Part shown: positions 18,524-27,901 of the stretch, one piece after another | How positions within the stretch are numbered: the stretch's first letter is position 1 | Layout: each line of letters opens with the position of its first letter | Origin: Sva-07 sp963716095 | GTDB taxonomy: Bacteria; Actinomycetota; Acidimicrobiia; Acidimicrobiales; Ilumatobacteraceae | Assembly (NCBI GenBank): GCA_963716095.1 | Contig: CAVQSV010000011.1 | Coordinates: 186,001 to 250,000 of the forward strand | Reading direction: 5' to 3' | DNA length: 64,000 nt | The notes under the pieces: generated by a model | Told to the model about the DNA's origin: nothing | Databases searched by the model: none | Seen by the model: the letters and a program-made list of their open reading frames with translations, nothing else | Translations under genes and position numbers: made by a program

Positions 18524-19840
18524 CTATCGGAGCCGGTGGATGCCGGGGATCTCGTAGGTCCCGTTGAGGACCTCCATGGATGGCAGGTACAGACGCATCA
18601 GGAGGTAGAAGGGGGCGGCGGGCGCTGGGAGCCAGTTCGCTCGGGCGTCACCGTCCGGGGCGTTGTGCCCGATGGTGATGGTGAGTGCGCCGTCGTCGCC
18701 GTGAACGAGGCCGGCGGTGCGGTCGCCGATCGAGTAGCGCTCGATGTCGTTGTCGACCATGAGTCGCTTCTCGAGGTCGTAGAGGGTGATCGACCAGAAC
18801 GCATCGACTGGAGGCAGGTGTCCGCCTGGGAAGCGAATCTCGTACGAGCCGGCCGAGCCGTCGAGTTGTGCGCCGTCGAGGTCGGTGTAGATCGGCGGGT
18901 AGTAGGCCTCGATCGGGTCGTTGACGTACATCGACTGCCAGCCGACCGCGGCGCGGTAGAGGTAGTCGGTGCCGAAGTACTCGGTGGCAACGGGCGGGAG
19001 TTGCCACCCGTTCATCTCGCTGCCGAGGCCTTGGGCGGCGCCGGCGATCATGTTCTCGCCGTCGGCCACGACGCGTTCCAGGCCGCGCCGCGTCGGTTCA
19101 TCGAGGGTGGACGGGTCGAATCCGTGGTCGACGGTGAGTCCGATCTGGGCGAACAGTCCCAGGAGACCCGCGTCGTGCGGTGGTGGCGGGTTGTCGGCGA
19201 TCAGGTCACCGAGGTCCTCGAAGAACGCGAGTGGGCCGATGTGACCGCTGGGCTCAGCAACCCGAGGCTCCGCCAGACGCCGCTCAGCCCAGCCACTCAG
19301 CGGACCGAGGAACATCTCGTCCTGCAGCGCATGCACGGCGGGAACATCGTCGGGTCCGTCGACGGCAAGCCGACCGATGATGAACACGGTGGGTGTCGGA
19401 GCGTCGATGCGCTCGATGCCGGCCGGCAACGCACCGGAGTGGCCGGGACCACAGATGGCGATGTCCATCTCCTTGAATCCACGGGTGCGCTGGCTGACGT
19501 AGGTGAAGTTGTTCGTGTACGCGTCGACGAACTGATACGTGTAGAAGCGACCGTCCATGTTCGGGACATGCATCACCATCGGCTCGTCGCGCAGGTCGAG
19601 CCAGGCGGTGGTGTAGAGCGTGTCGTTGTTGGGTGACTGCACGTCTTCGAAGTCCGGCGTCAGCAACTCCTTGGCGTGCACGAACGTGTTCAGAGGACCG
19701 CGCAGCATGTGCGGGATGATCTCGGTGCCGCCGGCCATCCCGACACGACTCCGATTCTCGTTGATCACCACGGGGTAACCCCAGATGTAGGCCTGCACGC
19801 CGATTGCGTACGCCAGGTCTTCACGTTGTTGCTCGGACAT
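18524..19840 (-). CDS. DUF1254/DUF1214 domain protein
   Basis: 438 residues. The N-terminal DUF1254 part has YAIGVQAYIWGYPVVI and the hallmark SPNNDTLYTTAWLDLRDEP (about 95-113). The C-terminal DUF1214 part has PPVDAFWSITLYD and ends in LPAPAAPFYLLMRLYLP. AAGGAGAC-type spacing (AAGGAGACAACG before ATG) gives a strong start at 19840. The molecular function of the family is not established. It lies 14 bp after a second, broken DUF1254 gene, so the two form a tandem pair. No signal peptide is seen. Confidence 0.87.
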   Translation of the reverse strand: MSEQQREDLAYAIGVQAYIWGYPVVINENRSRVGMAGGTEIIPHMLRGPLNTFVHAKELLTPDFEDVQSPNNDTLYTTAWLDLRDEPMVMHVPNMDGRFYTYQFVDAYTNNFTYVSQRTRGFKEMDIAICGPGHSGALPAGIERIDAPTPTVFIIGRLAVDGPDDVPAVHALQDEMFLGPLSGWAERRLAEPRVAEPSGHIGPLAFFEDLGDLIADNPPPPHDAGLLGLFAQIGLTVDHGFDPSTLDEPTRRGLERVVADGENMIAGAAQGLGSEMNGWQLPPVATEYFGTDYLYRAAVGWQSMYVNDPIEAYYPPIYTDLDGAQLDGSAGSYEIRFPGGHLPPVDAFWSITLYDLEKRLMVDNDIERYSIGDRTAGLVHGDDGALTITIGHNAPDGDARANWLPAPAAPFYLLMRLYLPSMEVLNGTYEIPGIHRLR

Positions 19841-19854
19841 CGTTGTCTCCTTGT

Positions 19855-21251
19855 TCAGTCGTCGATCGGTTCGAAGTCGCCGGGTCGCCACGTTTGGTCG
19901 AAGAACGCCTCGGTCGGGCTGTACAGCCGGAACAGCATGAACCAGCCCTTGCCCGGCACGGTGCGCAGCCAGTTCGATTCGGGCGCACCGGCGGGAAGTT
20001 CGGGGCCGAAGTACAGGTCGACCGAGCCGTCGTCGTTGTACGCGAGGTCGTCGAGTGAGCCGATCGAAGGGAACGGTTGACCATTGTCGAGCCCCGACAC
20101 GTTGGCCGCGTCGTACAGGGTCCCCGACCAGAAGTTGGCGGCCGGGACATCGGCGGGAAGGTGCAGCCGGTAGCTGCGGCCACCGGACAGGTAGTTGCCG
20201 TCTTGGTCGCGGTAGGCGAAGGGGTACTTGGAGCCCTTCCCGACCATGTTCATCACCATCGCGGGGCTGATCGAGTAGCCGATCGTGAACATCCCGACCC
20301 GAGCGTCGAGGTTCAGGAACGTGTCCTCGTTGAACTCCACGTCGAGGACGTTCAACACGTTGTGCCACTGCCGGTCGTCGTAGTACGCTGGTGTCGGGCA
20401 GGTAGTCCCCGAACCGGATCGCCTTGGCCATCTTCACGCCGACCTCGGCGGCCGCACCGAGGATGCTGCGCATGCGGTCGTCGGGCTCGAACGGTTCGCC
20501 TTTGACGATCCCCAGCGACGCCATCATCCCGCGCATCGCCATGTCCTCGGGAGCAACGAACTCCGCCTCGACGAACTCGGCCAGCATCTCGAAGTACTCG
20601 TAGTCCTCGGGGAACACCATGTGCGCCGGGGTGGTCGACCCGTTCGGGAACACCATCTCCGGCGGGGCAGCTCGGTCGGCAAGCGGATAGATGCGGGTCT
20701 GCTCGATCAGCTCGACCGGCGTGGCGGTGTCGCCGTCTTCGATGAACGCCCGCCAGAACACGAACACGTTGTTGGTCCGCGAGGTGAACGTGTGAAAGCC
20801 GTCGGGCACGTCACCCGACGCAGCCCGGCGGGAGAATGAGATACTCGCCACCATCGCCTTCATCCGGCCCGACATAGCCCACATCGGTGATCGGCCGCTG
20901 CCAGAAGTCGTCGAGAATCCCCTGCTGGCGTGGCGGCACCTCCACCACGGTGGGACCGTCGACGGCGAGATCGATGTAGCCGAGCGCGTAGATCACGTCG
21001 CTGTTCGGCGTGCTGATCAACGTCTGCGCGTTCAGGCGGTCCTTCCACACGACCAAGAGATTGCTGCCGGACCCGAAGACCTCCTCGGAGCCCTTCTTCA
21101 TGGCCTACACGCTGATCGCCGGCAACGACCACAACACCACCTGACACGCGCGCTGGAACAACATCTCATCGACCAGCCGCTCAGACGCCTCCGCGCTCGG
21201 GTAGCTCTCCGAGAACGCGAGCCCTCGCAGCTCATCCCACTGATCGCTCAT
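19855..21251 (-). pseudogene. Second DUF1254/DUF1214 gene, interrupted three times
   Basis: The gene starts at ATG 21249-21251 behind GAGGAG (MSDQWDELRGLAFSESYPSA). It meets an in-frame TAG at 21105-21107 where the family usually has Tyr, just before AMKKGSEEVFGSG. It then runs through the DUF1254 core STPNSDVIYALGYIDL and LPPG, and shifts by one extra base near 20813 (to GDVPDGFHTFTSRTNNVFVF). It shifts again near 20388 (to YYDDRQWHNVLNVLDVEF) and finishes with the DUF1214 end LPAGAPESNWLRTVPGKGWF at 19855. It is homologous over its full length to the intact neighbour. It could be a decaying duplicate or a badly called stretch. Confidence 0.8.
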
Positions 21252-21459
21252 CACGCATCACTCCTCAACTCGCCCAGCGGCGTCTCTTCGGTGTCAACGT
21301 ATGCCGTCCGACAACCAGACCGGATCACCCCACTTGGGTGACATCTGTGCCCGCCATCAGGTCGCCGCACGCGCGGCATGATCCTCTCACCCCCTTCCGC
21401 AGATCCGGGGGAGTTCGTTGCTCCGTCAGGCGATGCCGCGCTGGGCCTGCTCGTTCTGT

Positions 21460-21750
21460 TCACGCGATGGTCTGGCCGCCGTCGATCACAAGTACATGAC
21501 CAGTGACGAACGAGGCGGTGTCATCGCACAGCCAGACGACACCATCTGCGATGTTCTGGGAGAGACCCATGTGCCCCATTGGAATCAGAGCGATCAAGTC
21601 GTCCGCCAATTCCGGGCGTTGGTCCAAACCAGCCGTCATACCGGACTCGGTGAGACCAGGAGAAATGGCGTTGATTCTGATGCCTTCGCTCGCGTACTCC
21701 AAGGCAGCCGTCTTCGTCATCCCGATCACGCCGTGCTTGCTGGCGACGAA
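21460..21750 (-). pseudogene. C-terminal fragment of a short-chain dehydrogenase/reductase
   Basis: About 95 codons of an SDR C-terminal half: FVASKHGVIGMTKTAALEYA, then RINAISPGLTESGM and the final VWLCDDTASFVTGHVLVIDGG. The Rossmann N-terminal half is absent, and the YxASK motif reads FVASK at the break, so the catalytic Tyr is lost. Upstream of about 21751 the DNA becomes a DUF1214 remnant on the opposite strand. It cannot be functional as an SDR. Confidence 0.78.
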
Positions 21751-22083
21751 GCGTTCTACTTTGTCGACTCGACTCCTCCTCCGTCCGGCCAGTATCAAAT
21801 CGTCTTCGGCGACGTACCGGTTGACGCGTTCTGGTCCGTCACCGTCTACAACCGTGATGGGTTCCTCGAGCCGAACGAATTCGGCGCCTACAACTTGAAC
21901 GGTGCTGCCGCGGTGCCCGATGCCGACGGGTCGGTCACCATTGATCTGGCGCCAACGCCTGGCGATCATGACAACCACCTCTACGTCATGGATGGGTGGA
22001 ACTACACGGTCCGCCTCTATCGAACCCGACCCGAAGTCCTCGATGGTCAGCGGACCGTTCCCACCCCGAAACTGGAAGGGTGA
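21751..22083 (+). pseudogene. C-terminal fragment of a DUF1214 protein
   Basis: About 110 codons matching a DUF1214 C-terminus: DVPVDAFWSVTVYNRDGFLE, then PNEFGAYNLNGAAA, DADGSVTIDLAP and DGWNYTVRLYRTRPEVLDG. The open frame continues upstream into DNA that codes, on the minus strand, for the SDR fragment, so no proper N-terminus exists. It is a third DUF1254/DUF1214-related piece within 4 kb of the tandem pair but on the other strand. Confidence 0.75.
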
Positions 22084-22460
22084 CGATCGGCTGACACGCC
22101 CTCGGTCGGACCAGCCTCGTCGAGGGTGCACCCGACCAGTGCCTTCTCTGAGATCCAGCCGCCGAACTGCAAGCGTGTCCCACCGGTAACCGGCGCATCC
22201 GAGGAGAGCTGACGGGGTTGATCTCGTGTGCGGGATCACTCCGCGAAGCTGGCCGCCACCATTGGCCCGCCTTGCCCGAAGGACAGCCTGTCGATTCCTG
22301 CCGACCGCTGACTCTGGGTCACACACTTCGCTCGGTCCGGTCCGCGAATTGAGCGTCACGGATCCGGCCGAAGTAGTGCGGGTGCGTTGACTCGGGACCC
22401 CGCACGTAGTCCCCGTCCGAACGTGTCCGATTGACGACCCTCAACTGAGACAGGTTGTGG
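22084..22460. other. Non-coding stretch next to gene remnants
   Basis: 377 bp between the DUF1214 remnant and the end of glyS. I see no conserved coding sequence, tRNA, repeat of families A-C or clear terminator. A minus-strand open frame crosses it but has no protein-like composition. It is probably leftover rearranged DNA. Confidence 0.5.
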
Positions 22461-23771
22461 CTAGAACCCCAGCCGGTCACCGATGGTGGCGAGCAGTTGG
22501 TCGATCGGGACCCGTACCTGCTCGGTGGTGTCGCGGTCGCGGACCGTGACAGCGTGGTCGTCGAGCGAGTCGAAGTCGACGGTCACCGCGAGCGGTGTGC
22601 CGATTTCGTCTTGGCGCCGGTAACGCTTGCCGATGTTCTGGGTTTCGTCGTAGTCGACCATGTAGCGATCGGCCAGCAGTTGGCGCACCTCGTGCGCCAA
22701 CGGGGTGAGCGTGTCCTTCTTCGACAGCGGCAGCACGGCCACCTTGTACGGGGCGAGGCGAGGGTGCAGGCGAAGCACGGTGCGTGCCTCGCCATTGACC
22801 TCGTCCTCGTCGTAGGCGGCGAGCAGGAACGCCGCCATCGTGCGGGTGGCTCCGGCCGCAGGCTCGACCACGTACGGCACGTAGCGCTCGTTCGTCTGTG
22901 GATCGAAGTAGTCGAGCCGCTCACCCGAATGTTCGGAATGCTGCTTCAGGTCGTAGTCGGAACGCTGGGCGATGCCCTCGAGCTCGTCGAAGCCCCACGG
23001 GAAGGTGAACTCGACGTCGGAGGTGCCGCTCGAATAGTGCGACAGCTCGTCGTCGTCGTGAGCCCGCAAGCGAAGCATCTCGGGTGGAATGCCGAGATCG
23101 ATGTACCAGTCGAGGCGGGCCTGGCACCAGTACTCGTACCACTGCGCCGACTCTTCGGGCGGTACGAAGAACTCGAGTTCCATCTGCTCGAACTCGCGTG
23201 TCCGGAAGATCCAGTTCTGTGGGGTGATCTCGTTGCGAAAGCTCTTGCCGACCTGGGCGATCCCGAACGGCGGCTTCTTGCGGGCGGTCTGCAGGACCTG
23301 ACCGAAGTTGGTGAACATCCCTTGCGCCGTCTCGGGACGCAGATAGGCGTCAGCGCCAGTGCCCTCGACCGGGCCGGCCTGGGTCTTGAACATCAAGTTG
23401 AACTCACGCGCCTCGGTGAAGCTGTTCGTCGCGTTGCAGTTCGGACAGGTGTCCGGGTCGTCGAGCTTGTCGAGGCGATGTCGGGTCTTGCATTCGGTGC
23501 AGTCGACCAGTGGATCGGAGAAGTTCGCGAGGTGACCCGATGCCTGCCACACCTGTGGCGGGCTGAGAATGGCGGCGTCGATCAGCACCACGTCGTCGCG
23601 CTGCTGCACCATCGAGCGAACCCAAGCGTCCTTGACGTTGCGCAACAGCAATGACCCGAGGGGCCCATAGTCGTACGTCGAGCGGAAGCCGCCGTAGATC
23701 TCGGCCGACTGGTAGACGAAGCCGCGGCGTTTGCAGAGGCTGACGATCTGTTCGAGGTCGGTGGCAGGCAT
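22461..23771 (-). CDS. glyS: Glycyl-tRNA synthetase (alpha2 type)
   Basis: 436 residues, class II synthetase. Motif 1 region YDYGPLGSLLLRNVKDAWV, motif 2 FRNEITPQNWIFRTREFEQM and motif 3 AAGATRTMAAFLLAAY are present, as is the Cys4 zinc-like insert (CTECKTRHR...CPNC, about residues 90-112). The C-terminal anticodon-binding domain ends RVPIDQLLATIGDRLGF. Essential enzyme charging tRNA-Gly. It stops with TAG and is 106 bp downstream of recO on the same strand, a common actinobacterial order. Confidence 0.97.
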   Translation of the reverse strand: MPATDLEQIVSLCKRRGFVYQSAEIYGGFRSTYDYGPLGSLLLRNVKDAWVRSMVQQRDDVVLIDAAILSPPQVWQASGHLANFSDPLVDCTECKTRHRLDKLDDPDTCPNCNATNSFTEAREFNLMFKTQAGPVEGTGADAYLRPETAQGMFTNFGQVLQTARKKPPFGIAQVGKSFRNEITPQNWIFRTREFEQMELEFFVPPEESAQWYEYWCQARLDWYIDLGIPPEMLRLRAHDDDELSHYSSGTSDVEFTFPWGFDELEGIAQRSDYDLKQHSEHSGERLDYFDPQTNERYVPYVVEPAAGATRTMAAFLLAAYDEDEVNGEARTVLRLHPRLAPYKVAVLPLSKKDTLTPLAHEVRQLLADRYMVDYDETQNIGKRYRRQDEIGTPLAVTVDFDSLDDHAVTVRDRDTTEQVRVPIDQLLATIGDRLGF

Positions 23772-23877
23772 AGGCGACGAGGCTACCCACGCACCCCACC
23801 CCGTTTGCGTTGCAGTTTCGACGGACCGCCCCTTCCGAACCGCAACCCAAACGTGGGTTGGCGTCCGGGTTCCGCCA

Positions 23878-24605
23878 CTAGTGCGTTTCGAACATCGCCA
23901 CCGTCTTCAGACGACGTTCGATGTGGAACTCGAGAGCACGTGTGGCCAGCGAAGAGACCTCGTGAGTCAGCGGCGACTCGTCGCGGGCGAGCGCCTGGAC
24001 CAGTTGTCCGCCGAGCACCTCGCGCAGAATCGTCAGCGCTCCCTGGCTGATCGCCTGCCCAGAGCGGCACGAGCGACAGAGCACACCACCTTCGTTGAGG
24101 TCGAACGCTACGAACTCAACGCCGGGCTCGGTCTCGCCGCAGCGAACACACCGGTCGAGCTCGGGCCTCATGCCTTCGTTGGCGAGCAGCTTCCAGTAGA
24201 ACGCTGCCACATTGAGCGGTGACGGTGACGTGGCGATCGTTCGAAGCACGCCGACCAGCATCCGATACAGCTGTGGATTGGGCTCGCGTTCCAGCGACAG
24301 CTGATCGACAGCCTCGACCGCCGCAAGCCCTTGCGAGGCACGATCGAGCGACGACAACATGGGCGACAGCGGCTCGACCGCTTCGGCCTGGCTGACGATG
24401 TCGAGTTCGCGCCCCGGTAGAGCAGCAACCGAACGTGACTCATCGGTTCGAGGCGGGCGCCGAACTTCGACTTGGTCTTGCGAACCCCCTTGGCGACTGC
24501 GCGCACCTTGCCGTTCTCGGCGGTGTGGAACACCACGATGCGATCCGACTCGCGCAGCTTGTAGGTCCGCAGCACCACCCCGGTGTCCCGATACAGCTCG
24601 CTCAC
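23878..24605 (-). CDS. recO: DNA repair protein RecO (one-base deletion in a G run)
   Basis: About 242 residues after correction. The N-terminal OB fold is MSELYRDTGVVLRTYKLRES; the C-terminal part has the four-Cys zinc motif (CVRCGETEPG...VLCRSC) and ends RRLKTVAMFETH. Between LLLYRG and RELDIVSQAEAVEP the frame changes. Adding one G to the GGGG run near 24413 restores TAC CGG GGG CGC GAA and a single reading frame. This is the classic homopolymer miscall, so the gene is probably intact in the organism. RecO loads RecA with RecR in gap repair. TAG is the stop. Confidence 0.9.
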
Positions 24606-24641
24606 GACGGTGCGCTACGTGACCGCAATGACGCCGCCACG

Positions 24642-25253
24642 TCAGCCGTCTTCTTCGAGGCCACCGAAGCGACGTTGACGACGAGCGAAGTCGGCAATCG
24701 CTTCCAGCAGGTGGTCGGCTGACAGCTCGTGCCAGGCCATCGGATGGAAGACGAGCTCGCCGTAGGCCAATTCCCACACCAGCGACGGTGGGAGTCGAGT
24801 CGACTCGCCGAGCACGACGATCAGGTCGGGCTCGCAATCCGCCGGCGCGTACAGCGCCTCGGCCACAGTGGCCTCGTTGACCGGTTCATCGCCGTGCAAG
24901 CGTTGCATCGCCTCCGCGAAACGTTGCCGGCCATCGCCGCACGGGTCGACGATCACATGGCATGATCCGACCTCACGCTGCCACCACTGCAGATCGACCG
25001 GGTCGATGCCCGGCTCGAACGCCCGCAACGTGAGGAACGATGCTCCCGCCTGGTCGGCAATCGCGCCCAGTCGCTCGACACGGTCGTCCCACCGATCGTC
25101 GCCGAGGTCGTCCCAGTCGCGCAGCGTGCCACCGACCACCATGATGTGACGGAGCAGCTGGCGTGTGGGGTCGCCTGCACGGCCAGTGCCCGTCGAGACC
25201 GAAGCACCCGCCGTTGGCGATCCAGTTCTCGCGCTCGTGATCGAAGCTGCCAC
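24642..25253 (-). CDS. Cis-prenyltransferase paralogue lacking the catalytic Asp motif
   Basis: The C-terminal half is clearly UppS-like: EPDLIVVLGESTRLPPSLVW, then ELAYGELVFHPMAWHEL, and a final ADFARRQRRFGG, so the RxG motif is kept. The N-terminal segment LRHIMVVGGTLRDWDD lies where UppS has its VMDGNGRWA motif, so the catalytic Asp and the Gly-Asn are gone. Because LRHI still aligns, I prefer the upstream GTG (25251-25253, about 203 residues) over ATG 25140-25142 (166 residues); neither has a good ribosome site. It is divergent from the real uppS, 56 bp away, and 36 bp upstream of recO. It may be an NgBR-like accessory subunit (inference). Confidence 0.7.
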   Translation of the reverse strand: MAASITSARTGSPTAGASVSTGTGRAGDPTRQLLRHIMVVGGTLRDWDDLGDDRWDDRVERLGAIADQAGASFLTLRAFEPGIDPVDLQWWQREVGSCHVIVDPCGDGRQRFAEAMQRLHGDEPVNEATVAEALYAPADCEPDLIVVLGESTRLPPSLVWELAYGELVFHPMAWHELSADHLLEAIADFARRQRRFGGLEEDG

Positions 25254-25309
25254 GTCACCATTGTTCCACGCCACGCCCCGTAGAAGCTGGCTGGCTAACG
25301 TGGGGCCTC

Positions 25310-26005
25310 GTGCCAGCCGATCCCCCACCGCCTCGCATCGAGCCCGCGGCATCGCTTCATGTGGCTTGCATCATGGATGGAAACGGTCGCTGGGCGGGAC
25401 GGCGAGGGCTTCCGCGCACCGAAGGCCACACCGAAGGCGAGGAGAATCTCGCCCGGCTCGTGCGCGTTGCGGTACAGCGCAACATCGGGTGGCTGACCGT
25501 GTTCGGCTTCTCCACCGAGAACTGGCAGCGCCCGCGCCCCGAGGTTCGCCACATCCTGGGGCTGCACGAGAAGCTCTTCGGTCGCGTCGCAGAACTCAAC
25601 GAGCTGAACGTGCGTGTCCAGTGGATCGGTCGTCCCTTCGATTCACCGATGGCGCGCACCCCTCGCTATGTCCAACGTGCGATCCGAAAGGCGATCGCCG
25701 ACACGGCAGACAACACGGGCATGGTGTTGACGATCGCGTTCGACTACGGCGGTCGGTCCGAACTCGTCGCCGCCGTCGAGGCCGCTCGACAAACCGACGA
25801 CGGGGTCACCGTCGAGACGATCGGGGAACACCTCTACCTCCCGGAACTCCCGCCGGTGGACGTGTTGGTGCGCACGAGCGGTGAATTGCGTGTCTCGAAC
25901 TTTCTCCTGTGGCAAGCGGCCGGCGCGGCGATCTACTTCACCGAGGCTCCCTGGCCCGACTTCGACGAGCGCGAGCTCGACGCAGCGTTGGCGCTCGCTC
26001 GATGA
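25310..26005 (+). CDS. uppS: Isoprenyl (undecaprenyl) diphosphate synthase lacking the C-terminal RxG motif
   Basis: 231 residues from GTG 25310. It has the catalytic CIMDGNGRWAGRRGLPRTEG (within about 20-40), the FGFSTENWQRP substrate loop, and VRTSGELRVSNFLLWQ with WPDFDE. It stops 12 residues after WPDFDE, before the RRQRRFGG-type end that homodimeric bacterial enzymes carry. No alternative frame supplies that end, and the stop overlaps the dinG ATG (ATGA). It would make the long-chain polyprenyl diphosphate carrier for cell-wall synthesis at the membrane. The missing motif is present in the divergent paralogue. Confidence 0.9.
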   Translation: MPADPPPPRIEPAASLHVACIMDGNGRWAGRRGLPRTEGHTEGEENLARLVRVAVQRNIGWLTVFGFSTENWQRPRPEVRHILGLHEKLFGRVAELNELNVRVQWIGRPFDSPMARTPRYVQRAIRKAIADTADNTGMVLTIAFDYGGRSELVAAVEAARQTDDGVTVETIGEHLYLPELPPVDVLVRTSGELRVSNFLLWQAAGAAIYFTEAPWPDFDERELDAALALAR

Positions 26006-27867
26006 CCGAGGCACTCGCCAGGGTCACCGCTGCGCTCGACAACGCCGAAGAACGTGTCGGCCAGCAGCAGATGGCCGCACTGGTCGCGGACGCAATCGCG
26101 ACGAAGCGCCACCTCGTCGTCCAGGCGGGTACCGGCACCGGCAAGACGCTGGCGTACCTCGTCCCAGCGATCGAGGCCGACGCCCGAGTGGTCGTTGCGA
26201 CCGCCACCAAGGCACTTCAGGACCAGTTGGCCACCAAGGATCTTCCGTTCTTGGCCGAACACATCGGTCGCGACTTCGACTGGGCGATCTTGAAGGGTCG
26301 ATCCAACTACGTCTGTCTCCAACGGCTCCGCGAGATGAGCGCCGACGACCAGGGCCAGCTCGAACTCGAGTCGATGGCCCTGACCACGAAGGTCGAGATC
26401 AAGCGCCTGGCGGAGTGGTCCGGCACGACCGCGACGGGCGACATGGCCGAACTCGACTGGACCCCGTCGGACAGCGCCTGGCGCGCCGTCAGCGTTGGCA
26501 GCGACGAGTGTCCCGGCGCTGATCGCTGCCCGTTGGGCGACCCGTGCTTCGCCGAGCAGGCACGCCGCCGAGCCGCTGCCGCGGACGTGATCGTGGTCAA
26601 CACCCATCTCTACGGGCTCAACGTGGCAAGCGGCGGCGCCATCCTGCCCGAGCATGACGTGGTCGTCTTCGACGAAGCGCACGTACTCGAAGACATCATG
26701 AGCGACACCGTGGGCGTCGAGATCGCCCCCGGCCGCTTCACCGCGCTGTCGGGAATCATTCGACGGATTCTCGACGATCCGAAGCTGATTGGCTCGATCG
26801 CTGAGATCGCCGAAGGGCTCCGCGACGCCCTGAGCGCTCACGTCGGCAATCGGCTGTCGACGCCGCTGCCCGACTCGGTGCAGGAGGTGCTCACCGACGC
26901 CCGCCTCCGGCTCGGTCGGGCCAACGAAGTGCTGGTGGCCATCGACACCAAGAACGAAGACGCCAAGCAGCGACGCCTTCGCGCTCAGACGATGACCGGC
27001 CGCGCCATCGAACAGCTCGACATCGCCATCGAAGGGCGCGAGGGCTATGTGGCGTTCGTCTCGGGCTCCCGCGACGCCCCTCGCTTGGAGGTCGCCCCGC
27101 TCGACGTCGGCCCCGCGATGGTCGAAGGGGTCTGGTCGCAGCGAACGGCCGTGCTCACCAGTGCGACCATTCCCTCATCGCTGGCCACTCGGGTCGGCAT
27201 CGCCGACGACCAGGTCGAGGTCGCCGATGTCGGCAGCCCCTTCGACTACGAGCACCACTCGATGCTCTACTGCGCCATGCACCTCCCGAATCCGAACTCC
27301 GAAGGATTCCGAGCGGCCGTCCACGACGAACTCGAGGCCCTGATCACCGCAGCCGGGGGACGAACACTGGCGCTGTTCACCAGCTGGCGATCGATGGACG
27401 AGGCCGCAGAGGCGCTCCGCGACCGCATCGACCTTCCCATCCTGACCCAGCGAGATCTTCCCAAGCCCGCACTGATCAAGGCGTTCGCCGACAGCGACGA
27501 GACGTGCCTGTTCGCGACTGCCGGACTGTTCCAAGGCGTCGACGTACCCGGCCAGACGCTGTCGCTCGTCGTGATCGACCGGATCCCGTTCCCCCGCCCA
27601 GACGACCCGCTGCTCAGCGCCCGCCGCGAACAGCTCGGACCCACCGCCTTCTCCGAGATCGACATCCCGCGGGCATCGATGATGCTTGCGCAGGCCTGCG
27701 GGCGTCTGATCCGCTCGGCCACCGATCGCGGCGTCGTGGCTGTGATGGATCCGCGACTGGGCACAGCGCGGTACCGCTGGGACATCATCAAGGCGCTGCC
27801 ACCGATGCAACGCACCAAGGTTCGTGGCGACGTCGAGACATTCCTCCGCGGCATCACCACCGAGTGA
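26002..27867 (+). CDS. dinG: DinG/XPD-like ATP-dependent DNA helicase
   Basis: 621 residues, superfamily 2. Walker A VQAGTGTGKTLAYL (about 38-51), the 4Fe-4S cysteine cluster (NYVCLQRL, then CPGADRCPLGDPCF), the DEAH box VVFDEAHVLED (about 222) and C-terminal motifs LFATAGLFQGVDVPG and MLAQACGRLIRS are all present. It unwinds DNA, possibly including R-loops. Its ATG overlaps the uppS stop (ATGA), so it is translationally coupled to uppS. It ends next to a palindrome shared with the convergent aldolase. Confidence 0.9.
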   Translation: MTEALARVTAALDNAEERVGQQQMAALVADAIATKRHLVVQAGTGTGKTLAYLVPAIEADARVVVATATKALQDQLATKDLPFLAEHIGRDFDWAILKGRSNYVCLQRLREMSADDQGQLELESMALTTKVEIKRLAEWSGTTATGDMAELDWTPSDSAWRAVSVGSDECPGADRCPLGDPCFAEQARRRAAAADVIVVNTHLYGLNVASGGAILPEHDVVVFDEAHVLEDIMSDTVGVEIAPGRFTALSGIIRRILDDPKLIGSIAEIAEGLRDALSAHVGNRLSTPLPDSVQEVLTDARLRLGRANEVLVAIDTKNEDAKQRRLRAQTMTGRAIEQLDIAIEGREGYVAFVSGSRDAPRLEVAPLDVGPAMVEGVWSQRTAVLTSATIPSSLATRVGIADDQVEVADVGSPFDYEHHSMLYCAMHLPNPNSEGFRAAVHDELEALITAAGGRTLALFTSWRSMDEAAEALRDRIDLPILTQRDLPKPALIKAFADSDETCLFATAGLFQGVDVPGQTLSLVVIDRIPFPRPDDPLLSARREQLGPTAFSEIDIPRASMMLAQACGRLIRSATDRGVVAVMDPRLGTARYRWDIIKALPPMQRTKVRGDVETFLRGITTE

Positions 27868-27868
27868 C

Positions 27869-27901
27869 GATCACGCCTGGGGTCTGACCCCTGGCGTGAT
27901 C
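27869..27901. repeat. Intergenic palindrome, family A copy 3 (GGGGTC variant)
   Basis: A 33-bp inverted repeat with core GGGGTCTGACCCC and arms GATCACGCC/GGCGTGATC; the only unpaired bases are the centre and one T on each side. It begins one base after the dinG stop and overlaps the convergent aldolase stop by two bases. Confidence 0.85.

Noticed and set aside
8163..21107. Amber codons (8163-8165 and 21105-21107) at expected Tyr positions as evidence of TAG readthrough or pyrrolysine
   Set aside because: TAG ends intact genes normally here (recO, glyS, both nitroreductases of the 6653/61157 pair), and both affected genes carry other frameshifts.
17000..22440. Genomic island or prophage
   Set aside because: Gene remnants are present, but there is no integrase, transposase, attachment repeat or tRNA edge.
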